Positions 41,199 to 50,483 of a stretch of DNA of 64,000 bases are shown here, one piece after another. Each line of letters starts with the position of its first letter. Within the stretch, counting starts at the first letter, position 1. The notes beneath the pieces were generated by a model. That model was not told where the DNA came from, did not search any database, and saw nothing but the letters and a program-made list of their open reading frames with translations. Source of the DNA: Paraburkholderia phenazinium (GTDB taxonomy: Bacteria; Pseudomonadota; Gammaproteobacteria; Burkholderiales; Burkholderiaceae); NCBI RefSeq assembly GCF_900100735.1, contig NZ_FNCJ01000006.1:186001-250000 (forward strand), given 5' to 3'. A program made the translations under genes and the position numbers.

Positions 41199-42515
41199 TC
41201 AGTTGAGCGCAGTCGCGCGGCCATAAGTGCGCTCGACATAGTCGCTCACGATTTGCTGGAATTCTTCGGCGATATGCTCGCCGCGCAGCGTCTTCACCTT
41301 CTCGCCGTCGATAAACACCGGCGCCGCCGGGTTCTCACCCGAGCCCGGCAGGCTGATGCCGATATTGGCCTGCTTCGATTCGCCCGGACCGTTGACGATG
41401 CAGCCCATCACGGCGACGTGCATCTTTTCGACGCCAGGATACTGGTCGCGCCACACCGGCATCTGCAGGCGCAGATAGGTCTGGATCTGCGAGGCGAGTT
41501 CCTGGAACAGCGTGCTGGTGGTGCGGCCGCAACCCGGGCACGCGATCACCATCGGCGTGAACGAGCGCAGGCCCATCGTCTGCAGGATTTCCTGACCGAC
41601 GATCACTTCACCGGTACGCGGGCCACCCGGCTCCGGCGTGAGCGAAATACGGATGGTGTCGCCAATGCCTTGCTGCAGCAGCACCGACAACGCCGCCGTC
41701 GACGCGACGATACCTTTCGAACCCATACCGGCTTCGGTCAAACCGAGGTGCAGCGCAAATTCGCAACGGCGCGCGAGTTCGCGGTACACCGCGATCAGAT
41801 CCTGCACGCCGCTCACCTTGCACGACAGGATGATCTTGTTGCGGCTCAAGCCCAGTTCCACCGCGCGTTCGGCCGAGCCGATCGCCGACTGGATCAGCGC
41901 TTCGTACATCACGCTCTGCGCTTCCCACGGCGTGGCACGCGCGGCGTTTTCGTCCATCATCTTCGCCAGAAGGTCCTGGTCGAGACTGCCCCAGTTCACG
42001 CCGATGCGCACCGGCTTATCGTACTGGATCGCGGCTTCGATCATCTGCGCGAACTGCGTGTCGCGCTTCGCGCCATGGCCGACGTTGCCCGGATTGATCC
42101 GGTACTTCGACAGGGCTTCCGCGCACGCGGGGTAATCACGCAGCAGCAGATGGCCGTTGTAGTGGAAGTCGCCCACCAGCGGCACCGATACGCCCATGCG
42201 GTCGAGCTGGTCGCGCACAGCCGGCACAGCCGCCGCAGCTTCCGGCGTATTGACCGTGATGCGTACCAGTTCCGAGCCGGCCTGGGCCAGTTCCTTGATC
42301 TGGATCGCGGTACCGATCGCGTCTGCGGTATCGGTATTGGTCATCGACTGCACGCGCACCGGCGCGTCGCCACCGATCGTCACCAGGTTGCCAGCCCAAC
42401 GGACGTCGACAGCATGCGACTTGCGCCGCGCTGCCTGGCCGCCGAAAACCGGCTCGTTCGAACAAATCTGACTGCTGGATTGGGATTGAGCTTCGGAGTG
42501 CATCGAAAAACCCAT
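41199..42515 (-). CDS. ispG: 4-hydroxy-3-methylbut-2-enyl diphosphate synthase
   Basis: This 438-residue iron-sulphur enzyme makes HMBPP, the penultimate step of the MEP isoprenoid pathway. The TIM-barrel starts near VQSMTNTDTAD (about 56-66). The 4Fe-4S ligands are seen in CPGCGRTT (about 325-328) and GCIVNGPGE (about 370). The long, insert-bearing loop before the second domain is normal for proteobacteria. It is 20 bp upstream of hisS and 82 bp after rodZ. Confidence 0.97.
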   Translation of the reverse strand: MGFSMHSEAQSQSSSQICSNEPVFGGQAARRKSHAVDVRWAGNLVTIGGDAPVRVQSMTNTDTADAIGTAIQIKELAQAGSELVRITVNTPEAAAAVPAVRDQLDRMGVSVPLVGDFHYNGHLLLRDYPACAEALSKYRINPGNVGHGAKRDTQFAQMIEAAIQYDKPVRIGVNWGSLDQDLLAKMMDENAARATPWEAQSVMYEALIQSAIGSAERAVELGLSRNKIILSCKVSGVQDLIAVYRELARRCEFALHLGLTEAGMGSKGIVASTAALSVLLQQGIGDTIRISLTPEPGGPRTGEVIVGQEILQTMGLRSFTPMVIACPGCGRTTSTLFQELASQIQTYLRLQMPVWRDQYPGVEKMHVAVMGCIVNGPGESKQANIGISLPGSGENPAAPVFIDGEKVKTLRGEHIAEEFQQIVSDYVERTYGRATALN

Positions 42516-42597
42516 TTACGCCGCATGCGCCAGGCACCGCGCACGCCGCATGAATTGAAAAAGCGCCGCTGCCCCATGGGCAGCGACGCATACCGTA

Positions 42598-43761
42598 TTA
42601 AGGCAGCGTCAAGCGCGCCACATTGCCCTTGGCGGACGCATACTTCGCCGGATCGACCGGCTGGCCGTCGAGCGACATCGACTCGAGTCCCGCCTTGTTG
42701 CCGACCGTCACCTTGAAAGGCCCGACGCCGGAAATTTCCTTGCTTTCGCCGGCGTGCACGAGGCCGGAGAACAGTTCCTTGCCGTCATTCTGGCGCACGC
42801 TGAACCAGCTATCTTCGCTGACACGCACGGCGACGATCGATTCGCCAGCAGCCGCTTCGGTCGCGTCGGACGCGCCGTTGGCCGTCGTCGCCACGGCCGC
42901 CGCACTGGCGGCCTTCGTCGTGGCTGGGGCAGCAGTCTGCGCCGTTGCCTGCGCGTTTGCCTGGACCGCCGCTTGCGAACCCGCCTTCGGAGCCGCTGCA
43001 ACCGGCGCCGCCGAACTCGCTACGTCAGCCGCCGGCAACGGAGTCGGCAGTTGCACAGCCGAGGCCGCGTTGTCCGTCGCCGCTTGCGTCTGATCCGGCG
43101 CCGATGCGCCAGACGCCGCCTCCTCGGCCACCGCTTCCGAGCCACCCGCCGGCGCCTGCGCCACTGCGCCTGACGCACCGCTCTGGTTGCCCGCACCGCT
43201 ATTGGCGCTGGCTCGCAGGCGCGCCAGCCATGCCGACGAATCGCCGCCGTTGGTATGCCACATGCCCACCGCGATGACCGCCACGACCACCGCCGCGATA
43301 CCCCACAACCATGAGCGATGCTTCTGAGTACCGCTGCCGCCCAGCGACAGCGAGACCTTGCCGCGCGGCAGATCCTTGCCCGACGATGCGGGCATCGACA
43401 GGTCCGGCTCCGGCACACCCTTTTCGCGGCGCAGCGCCTGCGTAAAAGGCGCCGGATCGGCGCCGAGCATCTTGGCGTAGCTACGCACCACGCCGAGCGC
43501 AAACGTGGTGTCCGGCAACTGGCTGATATCGCCCGCCTCGAGCGCACGCAGCTTGGCGGACGACACTTTCAAGCGGGCCGACACGTCGTCGACCGACCAG
43601 TTTTTCGATTCGCGGAGTTGCGTCAGTCGTGCCCCCACCGCCATCAGCGAGTCCAACCCTCCCTGCACAGCAGGCTGCACCACCGGCCGTGCGGCTGCGG
43701 GCGCCGGATGGCTCGTGTCGGTCCCTGTGTCCTGCGGGTGCGGGTGCTGCGGCTCACTCAT
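42598..43761 (-). CDS. rodZ: Cytoskeletal membrane protein RodZ
   Basis: This 387-residue protein has a Cro/CI-type helix-turn-helix domain (about 40-110, with LGVVRSYAKMLG), one membrane segment (WLWGIAAVVVAVIAVGMW, about 151-168), a long Ala-rich periplasmic linker (about 180-305) and a C-terminal DUF4115 beta domain. RodZ links MreB filaments to the cell-wall elongation machine. It is positioned between rlmN and ispG, as is usual in the group. Confidence 0.93.
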   Translation of the reverse strand: MSEPQHPHPQDTGTDTSHPAPAAARPVVQPAVQGGLDSLMAVGARLTQLRESKNWSVDDVSARLKVSSAKLRALEAGDISQLPDTTFALGVVRSYAKMLGADPAPFTQALRREKGVPEPDLSMPASSGKDLPRGKVSLSLGGSGTQKHRSWLWGIAAVVVAVIAVGMWHTNGGDSSAWLARLRASANSGAGNQSGASGAVAQAPAGGSEAVAEEAASGASAPDQTQAATDNAASAVQLPTPLPAADVASSAAPVAAAPKAGSQAAVQANAQATAQTAAPATTKAASAAAVATTANGASDATEAAAGESIVAVRVSEDSWFSVRQNDGKELFSGLVHAGESKEISGVGPFKVTVGNKAGLESMSLDGQPVDPAKYASAKGNVARLTLP

Positions 43762-43977
43762 CCCAAATCCTTTCGCGTCGATTCTTTTTCACTCTTACGA
43801 ACCGCCGGGCAGCATGCCTCGAGCCGGTTGCGCAGACCGTTTATAACAAAATGTGCGGCCTCATGTGCCGCTTCCGATCGCTTCTGCAAACTTTCTTTTC
43901 AATACCGTGCGGCACGGCGGTTTTTTTCGCGCTTCGCTGCTTGACTGCTTCGCGATGCGCACTCCCCGCCGCCGGGC

Positions 43978-45129
43978 TCACACTGCGCGGACCTCGATCA
44001 CCTTGGCCGCTTTGCCCATCCGTTCCGCGAGACGGGTGCGATCCTGCACTGCCCCCGCCAGTTGACCGCAGGCCGCGTCGATGTCGTCGCCGCGCGTCTT
44101 GCGCACCGTGGTAACAACGCCCGCATCCATCAACACCTGGGCAAACCGCTTGATCTGTTCCGGCTTCGAGCGAATCAGCCCAGACTCCGGGAACGGATTG
44201 AACGGGATCAGGTTGAATTTGCACGGTACGTCGCGCGTCACGGCGAGCAGCTCGCGCGCTTGCGCCTCGCTGTCGTTGACGCCGTCGAGCATGCAGTATT
44301 CAAACGTAATGAAATCGCGCGGCGCGACCTTCAGATAGCGCTGGCATGCCGCCATCAGTTCGCGCAGCGGATATTTCTTGTTGAGCGGCACCAGCATGTC
44401 GCGCAGCGGGTCCGTGGGCGCATGCAGCGAGACCGCCAGCGCCACCGGCAGATCCGCGCCGAGCCGGTCCATCATGGGCACCACACCCGAAGTGGACAGC
44501 GTCACGCGCCGGCGCGACAGGCCGTACGCGTTGTCGTCGAGCATCAGGCGCATGGCCGGCACGACCGCGTCGTAATTCAGAAGCGGCTCGCCCATGCCCA
44601 TCATCACGACGTTCGTGACGACCCGCTCGCCCTTGCCTTCGCCTCCCACCGCCCGGCCGCCTGCGGCGCCACGCGAGGCGCGCAGCGCAAATTCGGCCAT
44701 GCGGAGCTGACCGATGATTTCGGCCGTGGTGAGATTGCGTGAGAAACCTTGTTTGCCGGTGGAACAGAACCGGCAGTTGACCGCGCACCCGGCCTGCGAC
44801 GACACGCACAGCGTGCCCCGCGTTTCTTCCGGGATGTAGACGGTTTCAACCGCGTTGCTGTTGCCGACGTCGATCAGCCACTTGCGTGTGCCGTCGCTGG
44901 AAATGTGGTCACTGACGATGCCCGGCATCGCGATGGTTGCGCGGCCCTTGAGCTTTTCGCGCAACGACTTCGCCAGATCGGTCATGCCGTCGAAGTCTGC
45001 AGCGTTGTACTGGTGAATCCAGCGCTGCAATTGCTTGGCGCGAAACGGTTTCTCGCCCAGGCTGTCGCAATATGCGACGAGCCCCTGGGCGTCCAGATCG
45101 AGAAGGTTGACGGTTGGACTGCTCGTCAT
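43978..45129 (-). CDS. rlmN: Dual-specificity RNA methyltransferase RlmN
   Basis: This 383-residue radical SAM enzyme methylates C2 of A2503 in 23S rRNA and A37 of some tRNAs. The CxxxCxxC cluster motif is at Cys 115, 119 and 122 (SQAGCAVNCRFC), and the methyl-carrying Cys near the end is in IDAACGQLA (about 354). ATG 45129 follows CAGGA and gives the usual length; the extra 13 residues of the longer frame are rejected. It is 112 bp after ndk. Confidence 0.96.
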   Translation of the reverse strand: MTSSPTVNLLDLDAQGLVAYCDSLGEKPFRAKQLQRWIHQYNAADFDGMTDLAKSLREKLKGRATIAMPGIVSDHISSDGTRKWLIDVGNSNAVETVYIPEETRGTLCVSSQAGCAVNCRFCSTGKQGFSRNLTTAEIIGQLRMAEFALRASRGAAGGRAVGGEGKGERVVTNVVMMGMGEPLLNYDAVVPAMRLMLDDNAYGLSRRRVTLSTSGVVPMMDRLGADLPVALAVSLHAPTDPLRDMLVPLNKKYPLRELMAACQRYLKVAPRDFITFEYCMLDGVNDSEAQARELLAVTRDVPCKFNLIPFNPFPESGLIRSKPEQIKRFAQVLMDAGVVTTVRKTRGDDIDAACGQLAGAVQDRTRLAERMGKAAKVIEVRAV

Positions 45130-45241
45130 ATCGAATCCTGCCATTTCAGTGCGAGACTTTACGTTCATGCAACAAGCTGCATGAACGTATGTGCCGTTCG
45201 CGCCCGTTCCTGCTGCTTTACCTTACTACTTCGCCGAGTGC

Positions 45242-45667
45242 TTAGCGCGAGTAAACGTTGACTTCCGGGAAGAAGAACGCGATCTCGACCTTGGCGGTTT
45301 CCGGCGCGTCCGAACCGTGCACGGCGTTCGCGTCGATGCTGTCAGCGAAGTCAGCGCGGATCGTGCCCTTTTCTGCCTTCTTCGGATCCGTTGCGCCCAT
45401 CAGGTCGCGATGCTTCAGGATAGCGTTTTCGCCTTCCAGCGCTTGCACGACCACCGGACCCGAGATCATGAAGTCCACGAGGTCCTTGAAGAACGGACGT
45501 GCAGCGTGCACAGCGTAGAACTTCTCTGCGTCAGCGCGCGACAGGTGGACCATGCGTGAAGCAATGATCTTCAGGCCAGCGTTTTCGAAACGGCTGTAGA
45601 TCTGACCGATCACGTTCTTGGCCACTGCGTCCGGCTTGATAATCGACAGGGTGCGTTCGATCGCCAT
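45242..45667 (-). CDS. ndk: Nucleoside diphosphate kinase
   Basis: This 141-residue enzyme has the phosphorylated His at about 117 (NAVHGSD) and the family start MAIERTLSIIKPDAV. It balances nucleoside triphosphate pools. It heads the leftward run ndk-rlmN-rodZ. The 277-bp region before it, shared with the divergent YccA-like gene, must hold promoters for both, but no clear boxes are evident. Confidence 0.98.
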   Translation of the reverse strand: MAIERTLSIIKPDAVAKNVIGQIYSRFENAGLKIIASRMVHLSRADAEKFYAVHAARPFFKDLVDFMISGPVVVQALEGENAILKHRDLMGATDPKKAEKGTIRADFADSIDANAVHGSDAPETAKVEIAFFFPEVNVYSR

Positions 45668-45944
45668 AAAAACTCCAGAAAATTAAGAGGTTACAGATTC
45701 AAATGAATCCGCTATTGTAGCATGTTCCGATGTATGATTGCGATTGAACCCTTTCAGCATTGAAAGACTCCAACGAAGAGTCTGTATTTGTCTGTAACAG
45801 GGTGCCGCCAGGGATTGAAACTCCTTAAGCCGACTCTAATCTTAGGGTTGTACAGTACAGATCAGATCAAGCGACCGGCGGCAAGTTTGCCGGCCGGCGC
45901 TGCATAAACCACGGCGAGTGAAGCGCCTGACGCAAGGAGAAACC

Positions 45945-46643
45945 ATGAACGACCATCCCTATAGCTTCGGCCGCAATGGCGCGGTCAGCACGGCCGAAAC
46001 CCGCAACCGCGTACTACGCAATACCTACTGGCTGCTGGCGCTTTCCATGGTGCCGACGGTGCTGGGCGCGTGGGTGGGCGTCGCTACGGGTTTCTCGCTG
46101 TTCGCCGCCACCAGCCCGGCCATGAGCATGCTGGCGTTCTTCGCCATTGCTTTCGGCTTCATGTTCGCCATCCAGCGCACCAAAGACAGTGCGGTCGGCG
46201 TGTTTGTGCTGCTCGGCTTTACGTTCTTCATGGGCCTGATGCTCTCGCGCATGCTGAGCTTCATCCTCGGCTTTTCGAACGGACCGTCGCTGATCATGAT
46301 GGCGTTCGGCGGCACGGGGGTGATCTTCGCCGCCATGGCCACCATCGCCACGGTCAGCAAGCGTGACTTCTCGGGGCTCGGCAAGTGGCTGTTCATGGGC
46401 GTGATCGTGTTGATTCTCGCCTCGGTCGCGAACATCTTCCTGCACCTGCCGGCGCTGATGCTGACGGTGTCGGTGCTCGCCATCGTGATCTTCTCGGCGT
46501 ACATGCTGTTCGACGTGCAGCGCGTCGTGAACGGCGGCGAAACGAACTACATCACGGCTACGCTGGCCATCTACCTGGACCTGTATAACGTGTTCGTGAA
46601 CCTGCTGGCCCTGCTCGGCATCTTCGGCGGCAATCGCAACTAA
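45945..46643 (+). CDS. Bax inhibitor-1/YccA family membrane protein
   Basis: This 232-residue inner-membrane protein has about seven hydrophobic helices, for example YWLLALSMVPTVLGAWVGVA and IFSAYMLFDVQRVV. The C-terminal part (DLYNVFVNLLALLGIFGG) is a Bax-inhibitor-1 signature. E. coli YccA inhibits FtsH, whose regulators hflK and hflC are also in this window, though not adjacent. ATG 45945 follows AAGGAGAAACC. A hairpin follows. Confidence 0.9.
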   Translation: MNDHPYSFGRNGAVSTAETRNRVLRNTYWLLALSMVPTVLGAWVGVATGFSLFAATSPAMSMLAFFAIAFGFMFAIQRTKDSAVGVFVLLGFTFFMGLMLSRMLSFILGFSNGPSLIMMAFGGTGVIFAAMATIATVSKRDFSGLGKWLFMGVIVLILASVANIFLHLPALMLTVSVLAIVIFSAYMLFDVQRVVNGGETNYITATLAIYLDLYNVFVNLLALLGIFGGNRN

Positions 46644-46699
46644 GCGCGAATGCGCCAGCGCAATTCCGCGTGACCGCGCGGGCGCGCCGCCCGCATGAA

Positions 46700-46736
46700 A
46701 AAATGCCCATGACGGATTAACCGTGATGGGCATTTT
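46700..46736. terminator. Terminator after the YccA-like gene
   Basis: AAAATGCCCATGACGG pairs with CCGTGATGGGCATTTT with one mismatch. The T run continues as CTTTT. It separates the gene from the convergent one at 46776 and can serve both. Confidence 0.88.
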
Positions 46737-46775
46737 CTTTTGGGCGCTCGCGACCGCCGCGTCCCGATCAAAACG

Positions 46776-47549
46776 TCAAAGGTTCAACCAGTCGAAGCCG
46801 TCATCCTGCGACGCCACCACCACCTCGGTGGCCGCCGCACCCAGCACGCCCGCCATGGCGGCCCGCGCGAGCTCCGGGGAATTGTTCTGCTGGCTCAAGT
46901 GCGCCGCGACCAGATGACGCAAGCGCGAGCGATCGAGTGAAGCCAGGATTTCAGCCGCCGCCTCGTTGTTCAGGTGACCATGGTTACCGCCGATGCGCGC
47001 CTTCAGCGATTGCGGATAGCGGCTCGCCGCCAGCATCCGCACGTCGTGATTGCATTCGAGCACAAGCGCGTCGCACCCGCTCAGCACCGCGCTGATGTGC
47101 GGCGTCGAAGTGCCGACGTCGGTCAGCACGCCCAGCCGGCTGGCGCCATCGGACATCACATATTGCAAAGGCTCACGGGCGTCGTGCGGGACGGTGTAGG
47201 GCAACACGCTCAGGTCGCCGATCGCGACCGCTTCGTCGCCCCACAACACGTGCAGGTCGACGCCGGCCTCGTCGGCGCCCACCGCGCGCGCCGTGCCCCA
47301 GCTCATGTACAGCGGAATCGACCACTTGCGCGCCAGCGTCAAGGCGCTGCCGATGTGGTCGCTGTGTTCGTGGGTGATGAGAATGGCGTCGAGACCCTCG
47401 ACGCCCGAGCCGAGCCGCCCGAGACGGCGTTCGACTTCTTTTGCCGAGAAGCCGCAGTCGAGCAATACGCGCGTGATGGTCGCGCCGCTTTGCACTTCCA
47501 CGAGCAAAGCATTGCCTTCACTGCCGCTTCCCAGGCTGGCGAACCGCAC
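46776..47549 (-). CDS. Metallo-beta-lactamase-fold hydrolase, YycJ/WalJ-like
   Basis: This 257-residue protein has the metal motif HxHxDH (THEHSDH, His 60, His 62, Asp 64, His 65), GSGSEGNALLVE near the start and LVLECNHD (about 164-171), typical of the YycJ-like cytoplasmic nucleases. It starts 8 bp after bamC. The substrate is unknown. Confidence 0.85.
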   Translation of the reverse strand: MRFASLGSGSEGNALLVEVQSGATITRVLLDCGFSAKEVERRLGRLGSGVEGLDAILITHEHSDHIGSALTLARKWSIPLYMSWGTARAVGADEAGVDLHVLWGDEAVAIGDLSVLPYTVPHDAREPLQYVMSDGASRLGVLTDVGTSTPHISAVLSGCDALVLECNHDVRMLAASRYPQSLKARIGGNHGHLNNEAAAEILASLDRSRLRHLVAAHLSQQNNSPELARAAMAGVLGAAATEVVVASQDDGFDWLNL

Positions 47550-47557
47550 GGTTCGCC

Positions 47558-48694
47558 TTAGTTCAACTGCGCGTGCAGCAGCGAAACGATGTGCTGCGCG
47601 TCCGACGAGGTATCCACCTGACCGTTGGCGTCGACCACCGCCACCTGGGTCAGCGCGTCGCCCTTCGAGCGCACGTTGACGAGGAATTCCTGCGCCGGCT
47701 TCTTCGAGCTGCCGCTGTAGAACAGCTTGCCGAACAGACCTTCCTTCTTCAGCTCTTGCATCGTGTCCGCGTAGCGCACGTAGTAGATGCCCTTCTCGCG
47801 ATCGCGGTTGTCGACAGCAAAGTTGGTGCGGTCAAGCGCCAGGCCCACGCGCAGCCAGGCACGGTCGAACGATTCCTGCAGGTCGAGCGTCGCGGCACCC
47901 GCAGCCATGTCCACCGTAACCGGCGCGGTAGCCGGGGTGGCATCAGTCAGCAGTTGCTTCGCCTGGGCGTCAGTCAGGCCAAACTTCTCCATCAGCTTGG
48001 CAAGGAACAGCGCTTCCAGCGCCGGATCGCGCGGACGCTCCACCCAGCGCGACGAGGTCTTGTCCTGGCCCGTCAGCATTTCTTCCATTTGACTATGGGT
48101 GATCGAAATGTCAGTGGCGTCGTTCGGACCGCGCGAAACCAGCGTACGGAAGCTGTCACGGGTTCCCGTCGAGTAAGCGAAATCGACCACCTTGCCGATC
48201 GTGCGGCGGAACCAGTCATCCGGAATCTTGGCGCGGTTCTCAGCCCAGTCCGTCGACATGATGCCGGTGGTAGGCGCGTCGGTCTTCAGCACAAAGCCGT
48301 TGTCCTGCCAGAACTCCTGCAACTGGGGCCACAACTGCTGGGGCGTGCGGCCGTCGACAACTAGCCAGCGGCGGTCGCCGTCGCGTTCGATGTGCATGCC
48401 GAGCGGGTCTTGCGCGTTAGGCACGCCTTCGGTTGCGTTGCCGGCGGCCGTAACAGCACGCGTGGGCGAGCCACCCAGGGCCAGGTTAGCCGGCGGAGAG
48501 ACATACTTCTGCTGGGTCGGCGCAGCTTGCAGGTCGCTCGGCACGTTGAGCGGCGGTGCGATGGCCGTGGCCTTGTAATTGACGCGATCGGGAGCCAACC
48601 AGTCGTTCAGCGTGTCACAGCCGGCGAGCGTCACCAAGGCAAGCGCCAGCGCCGCCATGCGGGTTGCGTGGAGGGAGATTGCGGAACGTTTCAT
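47558..48694 (-). CDS. bamC: Outer-membrane assembly lipoprotein BamC
   Basis: This 378-residue lipoprotein has the lipobox LVTLAGC (Cys about 26) and an N-terminal unstructured stretch with VNYKATAIAPPLNVPSDL that contacts BamD in E. coli, followed by two helix-grip domains (about 100-225 and 255-375). ATG 48694 follows GAAGGACCTC and is preferred over the longer frame. It is 111 bp after dapA, the same neighbour as in E. coli. Confidence 0.92.
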   Translation of the reverse strand: MKRSAISLHATRMAALALALVTLAGCDTLNDWLAPDRVNYKATAIAPPLNVPSDLQAAPTQQKYVSPPANLALGGSPTRAVTAAGNATEGVPNAQDPLGMHIERDGDRRWLVVDGRTPQQLWPQLQEFWQDNGFVLKTDAPTTGIMSTDWAENRAKIPDDWFRRTIGKVVDFAYSTGTRDSFRTLVSRGPNDATDISITHSQMEEMLTGQDKTSSRWVERPRDPALEALFLAKLMEKFGLTDAQAKQLLTDATPATAPVTVDMAAGAATLDLQESFDRAWLRVGLALDRTNFAVDNRDREKGIYYVRYADTMQELKKEGLFGKLFYSGSSKKPAQEFLVNVRSKGDALTQVAVVDANGQVDTSSDAQHIVSLLHAQLN

Positions 48695-48805
48695 GAGGTC
48701 CTTCGTGAAGCTGGAACGCGGTGCCTGGTTCAATGCCGGGAACGCGGGCGATATCGACGTCGGTTAAAAAAATGCCGGTGACGGGCTGCTTAGTGCCGAA
48801 ACCAC

Positions 48806-49726
48806 TCAGCCAAGCAGGCCCGCTTCGCGCAGCGCCGCACGCACCACTTCGTGGTAACGCGCATCGAGCGGGGTGAGCGGCAAGCGGATTCCGCCTTGCA
48901 CGCGCCCCAGTTGCTGCAATGCCCACTTTGCCGGAATCGGGTTCGACTCGATGAAGAGGTTCTTATGCAGCGACAGGAGTTTCAGGTGAATCTCACGCGC
49001 GGTTTTCGCGTCGGCCGCGAGAGCAGCCTTGCACAGCTCGCTCATGGCGCGCGGTGCAACGTTCGCAGTCACGGAAATATTGCCGTGGCCACCCAGCAGC
49101 ATCAAGGCGATCGCAGTCGGATCGTCGCCGCTGTAAATGCCGAAGTGCGCCGGCGCCGACTTGATCAGGTGCGCCGCGCGGTCGATATTGCCCGTCGCTT
49201 CCTTCACGCCCACGATGCCCGGCACCTGCGCGCAGCGCAGGATGGTTTCGTTAGACATATCCGCGACCGTGCGGCCGGGGACGTTGTACAGGATCACCGG
49301 CAGATCCACCGTTTCGGCGATCTTGGCGAAATGGCGGTAGATGCCTTCCTGCGTCGGCTTGTTGTAGTACGGCACCACTTGCAGCGTCGCGTCGGCGCCG
49401 ACCTGCCTGGCCTGCTGGGTCAGCTCGATCGCCTCGGTCGTGGAGTTGCCACCCGAGCCGGCGATCACCGGAATGCGGCCGGCCGTGTGCTCGACGGCGG
49501 TCTTGACCATCAGCACGTGCTCTTCAACCGACAAGGTGGCCGATTCGCCGCTGGTGCCGACCACGACGAGCGCGTTCGTACCCTCTTCGATATGCCAGTC
49601 GATCAGTTTGCGGAACGCCGGCAGATCGAGGCTGCCGTCTTCGAGCATGGGGGTGATGATGGCAGGCATGCTGCCGCGAAACTGAGGGCCGTTATCGAGG
49701 GTGCCGCTTTGAGTACCGTTGGTCAT
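48806..49726 (-). CDS. dapA: 4-hydroxy-tetrahydrodipicolinate synthase
   Basis: This 306-residue TIM-barrel enzyme condenses pyruvate with aspartate semialdehyde in lysine and meso-DAP synthesis. Visible active-site residues are Lys 175 in GVKEATGN (Schiff base), Tyr 147 in LYNVPGRT and the GTSGES loop (57-62). About 15 extra residues precede the usual start, which is normal for Burkholderia. Confidence 0.97.
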   Translation of the reverse strand: MTNGTQSGTLDNGPQFRGSMPAIITPMLEDGSLDLPAFRKLIDWHIEEGTNALVVVGTSGESATLSVEEHVLMVKTAVEHTAGRIPVIAGSGGNSTTEAIELTQQARQVGADATLQVVPYYNKPTQEGIYRHFAKIAETVDLPVILYNVPGRTVADMSNETILRCAQVPGIVGVKEATGNIDRAAHLIKSAPAHFGIYSGDDPTAIALMLLGGHGNISVTANVAPRAMSELCKAALAADAKTAREIHLKLLSLHKNLFIESNPIPAKWALQQLGRVQGGIRLPLTPLDARYHEVVRAALREAGLLG

Positions 49727-49768
49727 GAAACGCCATGAATTTAATCAGTAAACCGCGATTGTAGCGGA

Positions 49769-50425
49769 TTAGCCAGCCAGTTCGTAACAAGGCGGGGGCG
49801 GCACCTGCAAGTCAACCCGCATGTCGCCTCGTACGTCACCGGAGGCTGGCTCCGCCTCCAGAATTGCGCAAATCCGCTGGATGTAAGCCGGGCGCGGCTG
49901 CGCAAGAAAACCATTTTGAAATGCGACCACCCGCAGACGCGGGCGTACGACGTCGAGCAACTCCCCCGGCGCCAGCAGGAACGTCGGGTTGGACGGCTTG
50001 CCGACGGTTTGGTTGCCGTGCGCGAAGGTTTCGTAAATCAACACGCCGGCAGGCGCAAGCGCCGCGAGCAAGCGCGGGAACAACGGGCGATGCAGGTAGT
50101 TCGTCACCACCACCGCGGCGAATTTTGCACCGTCCGGCAGCGGCCAGGGCGCGCCTTCGAGATCGGCCACCTGCGTCGTGATTTGGGGCTCGTCTCGCAT
50201 AGTGGCGAGCGCTGCCGCATCGCGATCGAGCGCGGTCACCGGATGGCCGTGCGCGGCGAACCAGCGCGCGTGCCGCCCGCCACCTGACGCCACGTCGAGC
50301 ACCGCGCCGCCGGGCGCCACCAGATGGGTCCAGTGGCGCACCCAGCGCGACGGCTCGCCGAGCGGCGCGTGGCCCGCCGCGGGGACTGTGGCAGCGGTTG
50401 AAACGGCGGATGCGGGTTCGCTCAT
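49769..50425 (-). CDS. Class I SAM-dependent methyltransferase
   Basis: This 218-residue protein has a SAM-binding fold. Motif I is VLDVASGGGRHARWFAAHG (about 42-60), followed by VTALDRDAAAL and VVVTNYLHRPLF. The substrate is unknown. ATG 50425 is preferred, since the longer frame to 50518 would overlap the end of trpS. It sits between trpS and dapA. Confidence 0.82.
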   Translation of the reverse strand: MSEPASAVSTAATVPAAGHAPLGEPSRWVRHWTHLVAPGGAVLDVASGGGRHARWFAAHGHPVTALDRDAAALATMRDEPQITTQVADLEGAPWPLPDGAKFAAVVVTNYLHRPLFPRLLAALAPAGVLIYETFAHGNQTVGKPSNPTFLLAPGELLDVVRPRLRVVAFQNGFLAQPRPAYIQRICAILEAEPASGDVRGDMRVDLQVPPPPCYELAG

Positions 50426-50483
50426 GGCCTGCGCAAAACGGTGCGCGCGGTTCGTGCCGCGCGCGTCAGATACAACGACGCCC

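Noticed and set aside
45668..45944. Possible tRNA or small RNA in the gap before ndk
   Set aside because: No cloverleaf, CCA end or strong hairpin-terminator pair was visible.
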